The notes under the pieces are model-generated. The model saw nothing but the letters and a program-made list of their open reading frames with translations, did not search any database and was not told the origin of the DNA. 64,000 bases of DNA from Strigamia acuminata (Eukaryota > Arthropoda > Chilopoda > Geophilomorpha > Linotaeniidae): the NCBI GenBank assembly GCA_949358305.1, contig OX442315.1, positions 11,372,427 through 11,436,426 on the forward strand. Reading direction: 5' to 3'. The position numbers were made by a program, and so were the translations under genes. This document shows positions 22,901-33,170 of the stretch, in pieces. Positions within the stretch are counted from its first letter, which is position 1, and the number at the start of each line of letters is the position of its first letter.

Positions 22901-23695
22901 TGCACTAAAAGAAATAGGACGACTCACATTGGCGGTGTAACTTGTGGGAAACGACCACGGTTCCTCTAAAAATTCATAAGCACAGCAAAAAAAATTACAT
23001 TTCTATGAAATCAACCAAAACGTGAATAAATTTACAAACCATTGTATGTTATAATCACTGTTTCGTTGAGGCTTAATACGCTGGCCTTCCACAAGTTACC
23101 TGGAATGCCGCCAATGGTATTTGTTTTCGACACATATTTCTGCTCACCAATCAAATACACAAAATAAATCAAAAAAATTGTTTCCAACCCAATAACTCAT
23201 TCAAAATTTACCAAACTACGGGTAGCATTACTTAACAGTGATACCATCACTTTTGGATTGAAATTACCATTAAACGCGTTAAAATCCATAAAATCACAAT
23301 GTTTAGACACTAATACAAAATGAAAATGAATAAATATCTTTTTTCTATGTAATATAAATCCATCATACTTCTCTCACTGGTCACCAAAACCTGAGTTGTA
23401 TTATAATTCCACACAAGATGTTCTGTGTAGTCCGCTTTCTTCGCCACCAAAGCACCTTTATTTAATTTTTTACTGAAATAAAATTCGCCAAAATAAGCTT
23501 CTTTTTCCTGTGAGAACCTCCCACTAGTAGCCATAAACTGAGCACTGAATTCATCAGGTATAGCAGGCAGTTTAGGAGGATCAGCACCTTAAATAATTAG
23601 AAAAAATAATTATTTTGTGATAATTTATTGTGAATTAAATCCATTTTACATAAAACTGCACTCCATGTTATGCAAAATATTAGTAAAACCAGCAT
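16965..23695 (-). CDS. LolA/PAN membrane protein, copy 2 (intact, 869 aa)
   Basis: Twenty exons join in phase: 23695-23650, 23587-23369, 23309-23212, 23139-23040, 22965-22814, 22553-22434, 22378-22288, 22235-22102, 22033-21956, 21899-21813, 21198-21075, 21013-20910, 20845-20779, 20706-20579, 20496-20430, 20353-20114, 20052-19804, 19741-19442, 17473-17402 and 17098-16965. They total 2610 nt with no stop. Order: signal peptide (residues 1-16); LolA-like region (about 17-540) with DFMDFNAFNG, PPTLPLAFRVDAEIY, YMIDVDTGVC and CWQGEC; three cysteine-rich PAN/apple domains, one per exon (exons 16-18); a short Gly/Ser stalk; and a membrane helix (GIVMLLIAIVAGGGAVYFY) with a short RRQRLRG cytoplasmic tail. 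A cell-surface, ligand- or carbohydrate-binding role is inferred; the ligand is unknown. Copies 1 and 3 are close paralogues. Confidence 0.82.
17480..17880. other. intron 18 of copy 2, left part, no distinct gene
   Basis: Non-coding sequence between the stalk exon and repeat B. An apparent ORF here is only an extension of exon 19 into the intron. Confidence 0.4.
17880..19375. repeat. repeat B (relative of solo LTR A), split by a hAT-type insertion
   Basis: 17880-18275 and 19243-19375 align in order with 11602-12176. Shared stretches include TGTGAC.GCTTG.CCACCCA, CATGAGCGG.T.CATGG and CGTGAGCATGCGTCCCACCC. The 8 bp GTAGATGG is repeated at the split point, where 18276-19242 was inserted. It lies within intron 18 of copy 2. 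Confidence 0.7.
18276..19242. mobile_element. non-autonomous hAT-like element full of tandem repeats
   Basis: Ends CGAGGGGG and CCCCCTCG are inverted, and an 8-bp duplication GTAGATGG flanks them (18268-18275 and 19243-19250). The interior contains a degenerate array of TTTCAAGGATTTCATGAGA units (about 18430-18880) and five tandem 22-bp units related to GCGGATCGGATTGGGTAAATC (about 19060-19160). No transposase is present. Confidence 0.7.
21460..21600. repeat. tandem repeat in intron 10 of copy 2 (about 33 bp unit)
   Basis: Four to five units of ATCAATAAATTCTCAAATTT plus GTCAAAAATT. The same unit forms the array at 22570-22700 in intron 5. Confidence 0.8.
22575..22745. repeat. tandem repeat in intron 5 of copy 2
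   Basis: Roughly 33-bp units of TTCTCAAATTTGTCAAAAAT plus TATCAACAAA, then shorter TTCTCAAA motifs. It holds the same intron position as the arrays in copies 1, 3 and 4. Confidence 0.85.
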
Positions 23696-24150
23696 CTGCA
23701 AAGAAAATCATTGAATTTTAACATAAGTTGAACCGAGTTACACTTACCTTGTCTTCACTCTTAGGTAGACATCAAGAGGGGTGTCAACTAGAAGTCCAAA
23801 ATATCATACGATAATCTCAAAAAAAAGGAAATAACAGATTAGATAGTTAACAAAAAAAACTTTCACATTTCATTGTCTTATGATTTTGGTTTTGATTTTA
23901 CTGCAATAAATGCTGTAACGTAAAAAATGAAGCAGATAAGAGATAACATTGACAAAACTGCTTTAATTCGTACTTAAAAAAATACAATCTTTCCTCTTAT
24001 CTATTTGTTTTACAACTGTAAATGATAACTACGAATAAGTAAAAAAAAATATTAATAAGTGGAAGTGAAGAGGTATATTTTAGAGCCAGGACTGCACTGT
24101 GTTTGTCTTAGGTGGAAGTGTCGATCTGTGGCTAGAGCACAAATTCAATC
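23696..24150. promoter_or_regulatory. divergent intergenic interval between copy 2 and the FAHD1 remnant
   Basis: This 455-bp interval separates two oppositely oriented 5' ends and is homologous to the Tc1-interrupted interval 36581-38731. It should contain the 5' regions of both genes. I see no certain TATA box. The TA at 23906-23907 is the empty counterpart of the Tc1 insertion site in the other copy. Confidence 0.4.
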
Positions 24151-24443
24151 ATGGCTTCCTACATAAGGTTTGCAGAAGTTGGGAAGAAGATTATAGCTGT
24201 AGGAAGAAATTACAAGTGTGTATAAATTTAATTAATGGTGGAGTGGATTTTTATTGTAAGTAACAAAATGGGTAAACAGTTTAAAGATTCGAAATTTGAG
24301 GCAGAACAAAGTTATTTTTTTTAAACAAATATTTCCGCTATTCCAGAGATCATGCTGCTGAGTTAGGAAATAAAGTTCTAGATAAGCCATTGCTTTTTAT
24401 GAAACCAACCTCGGCTTACATTCCTGAAGAAAACAATATCAAA
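24151..24443 (+). pseudogene. FAHD1: FAHD1 remnant (exons 1-2 only)
   Basis: Exon 1 (24151-24215) and exon 2 (24347-24443) match the first two exons of the complete gene at 38732-39024, with intact GT and AG signals. They encode the FAHD1 N-terminus (GKKIIAVGRNYK, then DHAAELGNKVLDKPLLFMKP). Similarity to the other copy ends near 24472, after ATATTTCATCCATT, where unrelated repeat-like sequence begins. The large third exon with the catalytic residues is absent. It is a truncated product of the tandem duplication that also made LolA/PAN copies 2 and 3. Confidence 0.88.
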
Positions 24444-24471
24444 GTACAATATTAAGAATTATATTTCATCC

Positions 24472-24994
24472 ATTTGTGACCAGCTGCCCCTGTGCGCTGA
24501 TCACTTTTCCTGCAGCGCAATGCACTAGACGCAGCTCTAGCATCTCTCGCGCGCCTGTTGTGATCCTCAGCAACCAGGTGGAGCTGCAGGCCCTTGATTA
24601 ACCAATCGGGCCCCGGAAGTGACCCTTCCGGAAGTGGGTGGGCCCCGTAGGCCTAATAGAATTGTACAGCAGCCAGCAAGGCGAACAGTCGCATTCCGAC
24701 CATGTCCAAAAACTGACTGGAATGATGACCCAACTGATCGGCGTGGCGACCTTGTCGCCCGCCGGGACCTGAGCGTCCACATTAGTTGTGTCCATTGTAC
24801 GTTCTCCGTGACGGCAGCACGACCAAAACAGCAATACCAAAGAAAATACGCAGTCTGATTAGGGATGGCTGCCATCAGCCATCGCATTGGAAAATTCCCT
24901 ATGAGACGCCCATCATACCTCTAGACAACAATAAAGCTATATCATAACTAAAACTTGTGTCGGATGTATTTCGGAGGTTTGTTCTAAGCGGCGT
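24472..24994. repeat. unclassified repeat-like sequence replacing FAHD1 exon 3
   Basis: It begins TGTGACCAGC exactly where homology to the other FAHD1 copy ends. It is GC-richer than its surroundings and contains AATAAA near 24930. It could be a solo LTR, but I find no matching CA end with a target duplication. Confidence 0.35.
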
Positions 24995-25040
24995 GAAATT
25001 TCTAACGCTAGCGTTAGAAATTTCCAAGCTTGGAAATTTC
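24995..25040. repeat. two overlapping perfect palindromes
   Basis: 24995-25024 is a perfect 30-bp palindrome (half-site GAAATTTCTAACGCT). 25017-25040 is a perfect 24-bp palindrome (half-site GAAATTTCCAAG). They share the GAAATTTC arm. Confidence 0.95.
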
Positions 25041-25054
25041 AGTTACAAAGCTTA

Positions 25055-25437
25055 CCGTATTACCTCACATTAAGCCGCATGCCGGTATAATTCGAGTTCA
25101 CGGGTATTTCGAATTACCGTAATAACGGTCAGTTTAAGGTGCGTCTGAAGGACGTTTTTAGTCTCAAACCGTATAAAAACAGCACCGTAAGGTGTAGTTG
25201 TTTACAATTCATCCAACTTTCGAGTGATTACAATAATGGATGTGGTTACTGTGGGAGAATGATGTGTTTGTATTGTCAATATTCTTTTTAAATAAAAAAC
25301 TAAAAAAAAAAATTTTTTCATCTATACCGGCATGTTTCGTTTTACATCGGCATGCCGGTATAAATTTTTTGTAACCGATTTTGAAAAGCTGGTAAACCCA
25401 TGCCCAGCTGCATGCCGCTTTATGTGAGGTAATACGG
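25055..25437. mobile_element. MITE with CCGTATTACC ends (TA target)
   Basis: Inverted ends CCGTATTACCTCACAT and their complement are flanked by TA at 25053-25054 and 25438-25439, and the similarity extends about 28 bp. The 383-bp body repeats the motif CATGCCGGTATAA in both directions and has no ORF of note. Confidence 0.75.
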
Positions 25438-25877
25438 TATATTGACATGCCGGTACAAAGTGAAACATGCCTATATAAGTATATCTGTATATAAGTATAT
25501 CTGTAAATTTCATCCAAATAAATTAATTTTTTTTTAAGATCTTGGTTACATTTTGCAAAACTTTAGTAAAATTTACCTAATTTTAAACAAATCTACAATA
25601 TTCTACACAATTTCTTCGAATTTCACCCAATGTGCAGAAAGTTGTGCTCCACATTCATTAGAAAATCAATATTTAATTCAATCGAGAGAAAACCTACTAG
25701 TTCACTGCATCATAAAAGTATTCTCATTTCCTCTAGTATACCGTTTCTTGGCGTAAAAGTAAGTCGCAACACACCCTATCAGAAGTCCTACTAAAAACAT
25801 TGCAATACCTAAACCCGCCGCTGAACCTAAAAGAAAAAATAAATTGAAATAGATTAAATAAAGAAATTATATTATTT

Positions 25878-26093
25878 GTACACTATTTTCCCTAATTTTT
25901 TTCACTAAAATTAAAAATCCTTGACTTTTGCACTAAATTTCTGAATACCAACACTATTTTCCCTTATTTCTACACTGAAAAATTCATACACATCACGGAC
26001 TGGTTTAGGGTAGGTTAGGTTAGGTAGAAAAAAGAAAGTGGGGTCGTGTAAAATTTAGTTTTTTTAGTGTAAGAATAAGGGAAAATAGTGTAC
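25878..26093. mobile_element. MITE-like inverted repeat in intron 19 of copy 3
   Basis: Ends GTACACTATTTTCCCT and AGGGAAAATAGTGTAC are perfectly inverted. Copy 4 lacks this block at the equivalent intron position (41280-41340). It holds a short TTAGG-like run at about 26005-26025. Confidence 0.7.
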
Positions 26094-26204
26094 TAATAAA
26101 TGGAACCCTTAAATAAATATCCCTACTATACCACCCAATAAACACTCACCTCCTCCTAATCCACCAACGGGTTCATTTATGGGTTCATCTATGGCTATTG
26201 TAGG

Positions 26205-26500
26205 TGTCGTTTCGATTGTGGGTTTTGTTGGCGTCGTTTCGACTGTGAGTTTTGTTGGCGTCGTTTCGACTGTGAGTTTTGTTGGCGTCGTTTCGACTGT
26301 GAGTTTTGTTGGCGTCGTTTCGACTGTGAGTTTTGTTGGCGTCGTTTCGACTGTGAGTTTTGTTGGCGTCGTTTCGACTGTGAGTTTTGTTGGCGTCGTT
26401 TCGACTGTGAGTTTTGTTGGCGTCGTTTCGACTGTGGGTTTAGTTGGCGTCGTTTCGACTGTGGGTTTTGTTGGCGTCGTTTCGACTGTGGTTATTGCTG
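26205..26500 (-). repeat. coding 27-bp minisatellite in the stalk exon of copy 3
   Basis: Eleven 9-residue units (VETTPTKL/VETTPTKP) are encoded by 27-bp repeats on the minus strand. Copy 4 has only one or two such units and copy 2 has none. The Thr/Pro-rich sequence is mucin-like and would be O-glycosylated if made. Confidence 0.9.
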
Positions 26501-27060
26501 ATGTCGGTTTGACTGTCGTGGATTTTCCTAGATTATTAAATTTTAAAAAATTAAAAGTATGTAAATTATGAGTGAAATTGCATTTTTTTCGCTCATCAAT
26601 GCAAAATGGATATACGAAACATACAAATGTGCATTTTTGTGTACTTAAATGCAAAAATGCAAAACAAGCAGCTTAAGGTGCAAAAACCAATTTTAGGTGC
26701 GTAAATGCAAAAAAGATGCAATTTCGCGTACAAATAATAAAATTTAACGTCCAAAAAATGCAATTTTGTGTGCAAAAAAATCCAATTGTATAACATCAAC
26801 AAATAAATGATGTTATTTATGGCTTGTCCAATATATGTACCTAAATTCAGTACATGAAAGAAAATTCCACCAGGAAGGCTTGCCCTAATATGGGCTTCCG
26901 GTCCCTGGCCAACCTGTTTTACTGACCACAGGTGAGCACGTGTTTTGAGGCAATCGCAAAATTCTTCAAATTTTCGTACTTTCAGTTCTTTCATTTCGAT
27001 CACTTTTATGGTTGTATTTTGCTTTTCTAATGGATATGGCACAAGCATTGCCAGAAATTT

Positions 27061-27277
27061 GTGAAGGCTTCTACTAAGGTTTAAACACTATCTTTGAACA
27101 TTCAGAGACATTGGTCTTGTGGTGTTTGTGCTAAGTCAACTGCGATGTCAAATGAGATGAAAAATTTGTTTCTCAAAATCCATTGCTTGGATGTTGCTAA
27201 AACTTATATTGAAGGCTTCTACTAAGGTTTAAACACTATCTATGAACATTCAGAGACATTGGTCTTGTGGTGTTTGC
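27061..27277. repeat. 70-bp direct duplication in intron 18 of copy 3
   Basis: GAAGGCTTCTACTAAGGTTT and the following bases occur at 27061-27130 and 27208-27277 with very few differences. Confidence 0.85.
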
Positions 27278-28617
27278 AGTACTTCTCGCAATAATACCGC
27301 GATAAAATGCGAGAAAACCTATTTTTTTACTTTTTCCCCCTCATTGCACCGCACCACACATGTTTTAAACAAACTGTTCGAGTCTTTTTAAGTAAATTTA
27401 CTTTAAAACTCTCAAAAAGTTGTTTTCAATTGTATATAGCTGAGGAATCAATTTCCGCAATCAGAAGTTGCACAGCATGCGTTACAGTGCACAAAATTGC
27501 AATGCGCTTCCACCAACGCGCATTGGTGGCGCAAAGCAGCATTAGTGCATAACGCATGCTTTAACGCCCGCGTGTGAACCCACCGTTACGATTGGGAATA
27601 AAACCATTGGTCAGTGTAGTCAGTGACTTGTGAGAAATTACCAAAATTAAACTGAGTTTTCATTCCGGTCAATTGGTAGTAATTGCAGTCGACGTTAGAG
27701 ACAAACTGCGGCTTTTCGTCATTTGTCATTGGTTTCTTCGGTTCCATCACGTGACAAACCGATTTGAGAGTCGTGCCTGGGAAAGGCGTGCACATTTCAA
27801 AGCCGATGCATCCAGCCGAGTCCAAGAAGCAATTTTTGGCGCAATCCGACGCACTCCCGTCGTACTTAATGATGGCGTATCTTTCGGCGGCATCCTTTAT
27901 GGATTTGTTCGGAATCGTGCGGTACATCCGGATGAATTGTTTTGAAAGCAACAAAACATGACGGAAAAGAATCGTCAAATTTCGCCACACCAAATATCCC
28001 TACGGGAATAATGAAGGCAATCCGGGTCCCGCAAGTAATGCGCCGACTGCATGTAATGCTTGGCGTGGAAGACGCAAGTTTGTTTTCCGCCGGCGCTGCA
28101 GAAGTCTATGGAATGACACGCCGTCCCGTCGGTCTTTCTCCTGCAAATTGCAAAACACGACTGCAAACTCTCTCCCGTCATTGTGGAATCTGTCGCTTCG
28201 TCAATGGGCAGTCGCGTGCCCCGATATAGCTCGAAGTCATAGGCAAAGTCCTCTAAGATCAAGGAAATTTCAATTTAATTTTAATTTAATATTTCTTTCG
28301 GAAACCAACTTTCGTAAAGATCGCAGTTTGAAGACTACTCTTTGTCGGTCCGATCGTCGTATAAAGTTTCACTCATCACGCAGGATTGGGTGTTCTTGCA
28401 GTACATGAACATGTTGCACGCCGAGTGGCGTTCGGCATCGCATACCCTGGCACACTGATCGAGCGTCGTTTGGCCACCGATTACAAAATCCAGACTCGTA
28501 GTGCTCATTTTCATGTTGCCCTTTATTTTGAATTTAACCAAAGATGCGCCTGCAATAGTACAAATCAAAATTTATGTTCAGGGGCCCTTTAGACCACCTT
28601 TTTGGGGGCCTAATTGC

Positions 28618-28761
28618 TGTGGTGTTCAGACCACTCAATAGATGGCGCAGCCAGTCTAGCTACCTGGCGGCGTACTTTGATATTGTGTTAATAAACAGAA
28701 CACGTCAGTTCACTACACTCATCCTGCGTGTGCACTTCATTCTTAGTAGCTAAACACTACA
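28618..28761 (+). repeat. gypsy 5' LTR
   Basis: Identical to 33171-33314, preceded by ATTGC and followed by the tRNA-Ser primer binding site. AATAAA lies at about 28690. Confidence 0.94.
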
Positions 28762-28915
28762 TAATTGGCGACGAGGATAACAAACAGAATCCACATGCAT
28801 CAGCACTTAAGAACAATTAAAAAGACAGAAAGTGATGCGAATCAACGTGAATAATGGTAGTGAGTGCGAAATTGAACAATTTTCCGGGATTTGCTGAGAG
28901 GGGCGTGGTTCCAAG

Positions 28916-31900
28916 ATGGCGACAGGCTTGAATTTGCCAACAATCCCACAGTTTGTGATAACCGACGGGAACCTCGATCAACGCTGGAAAAAATGGTTTG
29001 GTGCATTCAGCTATTATTTGCTTGCTGCAAACATTGACGATGCGAAGCAGAAGAAGGCGATGCTGCTCCACTTAGCTGGGCCGGAGGTACAAGACGTTTT
29101 TGAGACGTTTACTGACCCGGAGAAAAAGGATTTTGATTCAGCGGTCGCAGCACTGAAAACGTATTTTTATCCACGGAAAAACCTGCGTTACGAGCGGCAT
29201 ATGTTTCGCCAGCAAGGACAGGAAGCGTCAGAATCGATGGATATGTATGTCACGAAGTTAAAAGCGATGGTCAAAACGTGTGAGTACGGGACTTTAGAAA
29301 CTGATTTAATTGTCGATCAAATTATTGAAAAAGGTCGAGACAAAGCGTTGAGACGTCGTTTGTTGCGAGAAGACACGGTGACGCTGGATTCATTGTTAAA
29401 ATTGGCGCGTGCAGCAGAAGCGAGCGAGAAGCACGCATCGCTGATGGAAAAGGATGGAAACGTTAAGGTGAAAGAAGAAATTGTGAATAGAATTGACAGT
29501 GAGAAAAAGCCTTTCAGAAAAAATACACGTGGACAGTTTCGTAAATTTAGGGGCAAGCCGCAAAACGCTGGAGAACGACAGGGAAGCAAACCACGAGAAG
29601 GTGCGGAGTGTTTTCGTTGCGGACGCCCGGACCACATGGCCAACGAGTGTACAGTGGCAAAAGGAAAAGAATGTGGATTTTGCCACAAGTTGGGTCATTT
29701 CTCAAAAGTTTGTCGCATGAAAAATGCCGGAGGACGTGGTCGAGGCGCGAAGGAACACGTGCAATACGTTGGCGTAAGTGGAGTCGAAGAATACGACTAT
29801 GATAGCGACTACTCGTTCTGCGTGTCAGCATTAGCGAACAAGGATTGCGTGAAAGTCACGATCGCACGAAAGGAAATAGACATTATGATCGATTCCGGTT
29901 CGACGGCGAATACAATTAATTCGGAAACGTGGAAATCCCTAAAGAAGAGAGGAATAGTTGCTCAACCAACGACAACGAAACTGTACGCATATGGGGTTAA
30001 GGAGCCTTTAAAAACTAGTGGACAATTTGTAGCGAGAGTTAGTAAAGGGAATAAGAGTGTTGACGCGAGATTCCTGATCGTGCCGTCTGGCGGCGTTTCA
30101 TTGCTGAGTAAGAAAACTTCGGAAGATTTGGGTTTAATAGAAATCAAAAAAGAAGTAATTCGAGCGGTAGTCGATGATGACACATTAATGGATGAGGCGC
30201 TGGTCGACGTGCGAACTGAATTAGCGGAAAAAGTAAGGAAACACAAGAAGTTGTTCGTCGGGATTGGAAAACTCAAGGACTACGAATTAGAATTGTACGT
30301 GGATTCGGAAGTGAAGCCGGTGGCACAAAGTGTTCGCCGGATCCCATTCCATATACGAAAACAAGTAGATGTAGAACTGGATAGACTATTGGCGGAGGAC
30401 ATCATCGAACCAGTAACAGGGCCGACGGAATGGATTTCGCCGATGGTACCCGTGCGAAAACCTGACGGGACAATTCGCATCTGCTTGGACATGCGCGCCG
30501 TCAATCAAGCGATTAAGCGGAGAAGGCACCCACTCCCTACGATGGAAGAAGTCCTTGAAGAAATCGACGGTGCAGAGGTGATCAGTAAATTGGACTGTCG
30601 GTGGGGTTATTTACAGATCCCGCTGCGAGAAAGTTCCAGGAAATACACCGTTTTCGTAACCCATCGAGGGTTATTTCGTTATAAGCGACTGTTCTTCGGA
30701 GTCGCGTCAGCACCCGAGGAGTATCAGCAAATCGTTCAAACTATACTCGAAGAATGTGAAGGTACAAAAAATAGTTTGGACGATATTGTGGTCCACGGCA
30801 AGACGGTTGCGGAGCATGATTCTCGACTTGAAAAAGTTTTAGACGTTTTAGAGCGACACGGATTGACTTTGAATTTGAAGAAATGCTGCTTTGGCGTGGA
30901 CAAACTGAGTTTTTTAGGCCATGTCATTTCCAAACATGGAATTTCGGTCGCCGAGCAGAAAGTCAAGGCGGTTAAAGACGCCGTTGCTCCCAAGACGGAA
31001 ACGGAAGTCAGAAGTTTCTTGGGCTTGGTAAATTACTGTGCCAGGTACATCCCGAATTTTTCCACGTTAGCAGAGCCTCTGAGGACTGTTGCGCGAAAAG
31101 ACGAAGTCTTCAAGTGGGAAAAATCACAAGAGGACGCATTTCAAGCGTTAAAAGAAGCCTTATGCAAAGCGGAAACGCTAGCTTTTTTTAAAAAGCACGC
31201 AGAAACTTGTTTGATCGTCGACGCGTCACCAGTCGGTCTCGGGGCGGTGCTGGTGCAACGTCAAAGCGACGGTTTCAACAAACCAATCGCGTACGCGAGC
31301 AGAACGTTGTCACAAGTAGAACGGAGGTACTCGCAAACCGAGAAAGAAGCGCTGGCTGTAGTGTGGGGTTGCGAGCGTTTCAGAATTTACTTGATAGGAA
31401 TGCCATTTGAACTCATAACCGACCACAAGGCGCTGGAAATCATTTATTCGGCGAAGTCGAAGCCATCGGCGCGTATAGAACGTTGGGTCTTACGTCTGCA
31501 GCCATATGAGTTTTCCATCCGACACAAACCCGGTTCGACCAACATAGCGGACGCGCTTTCGCGGTTATTGCCGATTGGAGAGGGGAAAACGATTGCCGGC
31601 GAGACGGAAAGATACGTCCATTACGTATTGGAAAACGCCGTCCCCAGGGCGATGACACTGCGAGAAGTAGAAGTTGCATCGAGGGCGGACGTTGAAATTT
31701 GCGCCGTGATAGATGGTTTGAAGAACGAGAAGAGATTTCCGAAGGAATTACGACAATATCAACTCATACGACACGAATTGGCGGTGAAGTCAGGCGTTCT
31801 TTTACGTGGGACGAGAATAGTAATGCCGGGAAGCCTGCGGAAAAAAGTCGCCAACATCGCACACGAGGGACATCAGGGAATTGTTCGGACTAAACAGCGG

Positions 31901-32959
31901 CTACGCGAAAAGGTGTGGTGGCCGGCGATGGATAACGACGTGAAGACGTTAATTCAACAATGTCGTGCATGCCAGTTTGGTGGCACGACGGAAAAGTCTG
32001 AACCAATCAAAAGCACCGTTCTACCCAAGGGGCCCTGGAGGGACTTGGCGATAGATATTTGCGGACCGTTCGACGATGGCCATTCCATCGTGGTTCTGGT
32101 GGACTACTACTCCCGGTGGCCCGAAGCAAGGGTGTTGAAGTCGACTAAAGCGGAGAAGTTAATCGGATGGCTGGAACATGTATTCGAGAGTTGGGGCTTG
32201 CCTGAAAGCATTACGTCGGACAACGGGCCCCAGTTCGTGTCGACGGAATTTCGAGAGTTTATGGACAGTTTAGGAATAAGTCATCGAAGGGTAACACCGT
32301 ATTGGCCCCAGGCTAACGGCCAGGTTGAAAGACTAAACAAGTGTTTTGTAAAGTCATTTCGAGCTGCACGAGTGGAGAAGAAAAGTTGGAAAAAGAGTTT
32401 GGGCGGATTTCTGCAAGCATACCGTAGTACGCCACACAGAACCACCGGAAAGTCTCCATTCGAGCTGATGACAACGCGGAAAATGCGAGATAAAATTCCG
32501 CAAGTTTTGCAAACACAAAAAGGGAAATTACACCAAGAAGTAAAAGCAAAAGATGCTTTGGAAAAAGAAAAGTCGAAAACGTACACCGATTCGAGAAGAA
32601 GAAGCGAAGCAAGTCCAATTCAGGTTGGAGATAGCGTGCTGATTTCGAAACCAAGACAACATAAACTGGATACGGCATTCGGGGAAGACATTGCAGTTGT
32701 CCAAAAGAGGTTTGGGAACACCGTACTTCTTAAATTACCAGATGGGAGACAACAGAGAAGGAGTATTTCGCATGTGAAGCGTTTTATTCAAATCGAGGAA
32801 GAGGGGTCCGAACCGATAGATGACATCAGAGCTGAGGCGATGGACCAAGTACAATTGGAAGTCGATGCTCCGGTGCAACAGGTCGCAATTCCAGAGATCC
32901 CAGTCGAATTAAGAAGATCAGAGAGAATTAGAGAGCAAGCAACACGGTTGAAGAAATAG
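28916..32959 (+). CDS. gypsy Gag-Pol polyprotein (1347 aa)
   Basis: The ATG at 28916 opens a single frame. Gag spans residues 1 to about 215, followed by two CCHC-type zinc knuckles near residues 232 and 253 (CFRCGRPDHMANEC and CGFCHKLGHFSKVC). The aspartic protease motif IDSGS lies near 324. The reverse transcriptase spans about 465-660, with LDDIVVHG near 621 where most relatives have xxDD preceded by a hydrophobic residue. The RNase H motif LIVDASPVGLGAVL lies near 766. The integrase zinc region (H, H, C, C near 983-1018) and the D, D, E core (DICGPF, SDNGPQF, QVERLN near 1047, 1101, 1136) follow. Length and order are typical, with no frameshift. It reads opposite to the LolA/PAN gene that hosts it. 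Confidence 0.95.
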   Translation: MATGLNLPTIPQFVITDGNLDQRWKKWFGAFSYYLLAANIDDAKQKKAMLLHLAGPEVQDVFETFTDPEKKDFDSAVAALKTYFYPRKNLRYERHMFRQQGQEASESMDMYVTKLKAMVKTCEYGTLETDLIVDQIIEKGRDKALRRRLLREDTVTLDSLLKLARAAEASEKHASLMEKDGNVKVKEEIVNRIDSEKKPFRKNTRGQFRKFRGKPQNAGERQGSKPREGAECFRCGRPDHMANECTVAKGKECGFCHKLGHFSKVCRMKNAGGRGRGAKEHVQYVGVSGVEEYDYDSDYSFCVSALANKDCVKVTIARKEIDIMIDSGSTANTINSETWKSLKKRGIVAQPTTTKLYAYGVKEPLKTSGQFVARVSKGNKSVDARFLIVPSGGVSLLSKKTSEDLGLIEIKKEVIRAVVDDDTLMDEALVDVRTELAEKVRKHKKLFVGIGKLKDYELELYVDSEVKPVAQSVRRIPFHIRKQVDVELDRLLAEDIIEPVTGPTEWISPMVPVRKPDGTIRICLDMRAVNQAIKRRRHPLPTMEEVLEEIDGAEVISKLDCRWGYLQIPLRESSRKYTVFVTHRGLFRYKRLFFGVASAPEEYQQIVQTILEECEGTKNSLDDIVVHGKTVAEHDSRLEKVLDVLERHGLTLNLKKCCFGVDKLSFLGHVISKHGISVAEQKVKAVKDAVAPKTETEVRSFLGLVNYCARYIPNFSTLAEPLRTVARKDEVFKWEKSQEDAFQALKEALCKAETLAFFKKHAETCLIVDASPVGLGAVLVQRQSDGFNKPIAYASRTLSQVERRYSQTEKEALAVVWGCERFRIYLIGMPFELITDHKALEIIYSAKSKPSARIERWVLRLQPYEFSIRHKPGSTNIADALSRLLPIGEGKTIAGETERYVHYVLENAVPRAMTLREVEVASRADVEICAVIDGLKNEKRFPKELRQYQLIRHELAVKSGVLLRGTRIVMPGSLRKKVANIAHEGHQGIVRTKQRLREKVWWPAMDNDVKTLIQQCRACQFGGTTEKSEPIKSTVLPKGPWRDLAIDICGPFDDGHSIVVLVDYYSRWPEARVLKSTKAEKLIGWLEHVFESWGLPESITSDNGPQFVSTEFREFMDSLGISHRRVTPYWPQANGQVERLNKCFVKSFRAARVEKKSWKKSLGGFLQAYRSTPHRTTGKSPFELMTTRKMRDKIPQVLQTQKGKLHQEVKAKDALEKEKSKTYTDSRRRSEASPIQVGDSVLISKPRQHKLDTAFGEDIAVVQKRFGNTVLLKLPDGRQQRRSISHVKRFIQIEEEGSEPIDDIRAEAMDQVQLEVDAPVQQVAIPEIPVELRRSERIREQATRLKK

Positions 32960-33170
32960 TGTTATATTGCTAGAATAGTAAATGTTGTTTAACTTACTTG
33001 AGATTACTAGATATACTAATATGAAATGTTAGCTAACTGTTCAGGCCTGAACTACAAATATTTATTGTACAATTTACAGTGTTCGAATTTTATAATGATG
33101 TTTTAATTGTAACCAATTGTGATGTATTGTTTCTCCTATGGAGAATGTTGTTTAAAAAGAAAAAGAGTAA

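Noticed and set aside
24472-25206. A full solo LTR beginning TGTGACCAGC
   Set aside because: No CA end with a matching 4-6 bp duplication could be found, so only an unclassified repeat is claimed.
26179-26571. Plus-strand ORF of VSTVSFVGV repeats
   Set aside because: Antisense shadow of the minus-strand stalk minisatellite, which fits a phase-matched exon with splice sites.
27942-27943. Alternative acceptor for copy 3 exon 18
   Set aside because: I looked for a nearby AG that keeps the phase of copy 2 and found none convincing, so the site is treated as lost rather than shifted.
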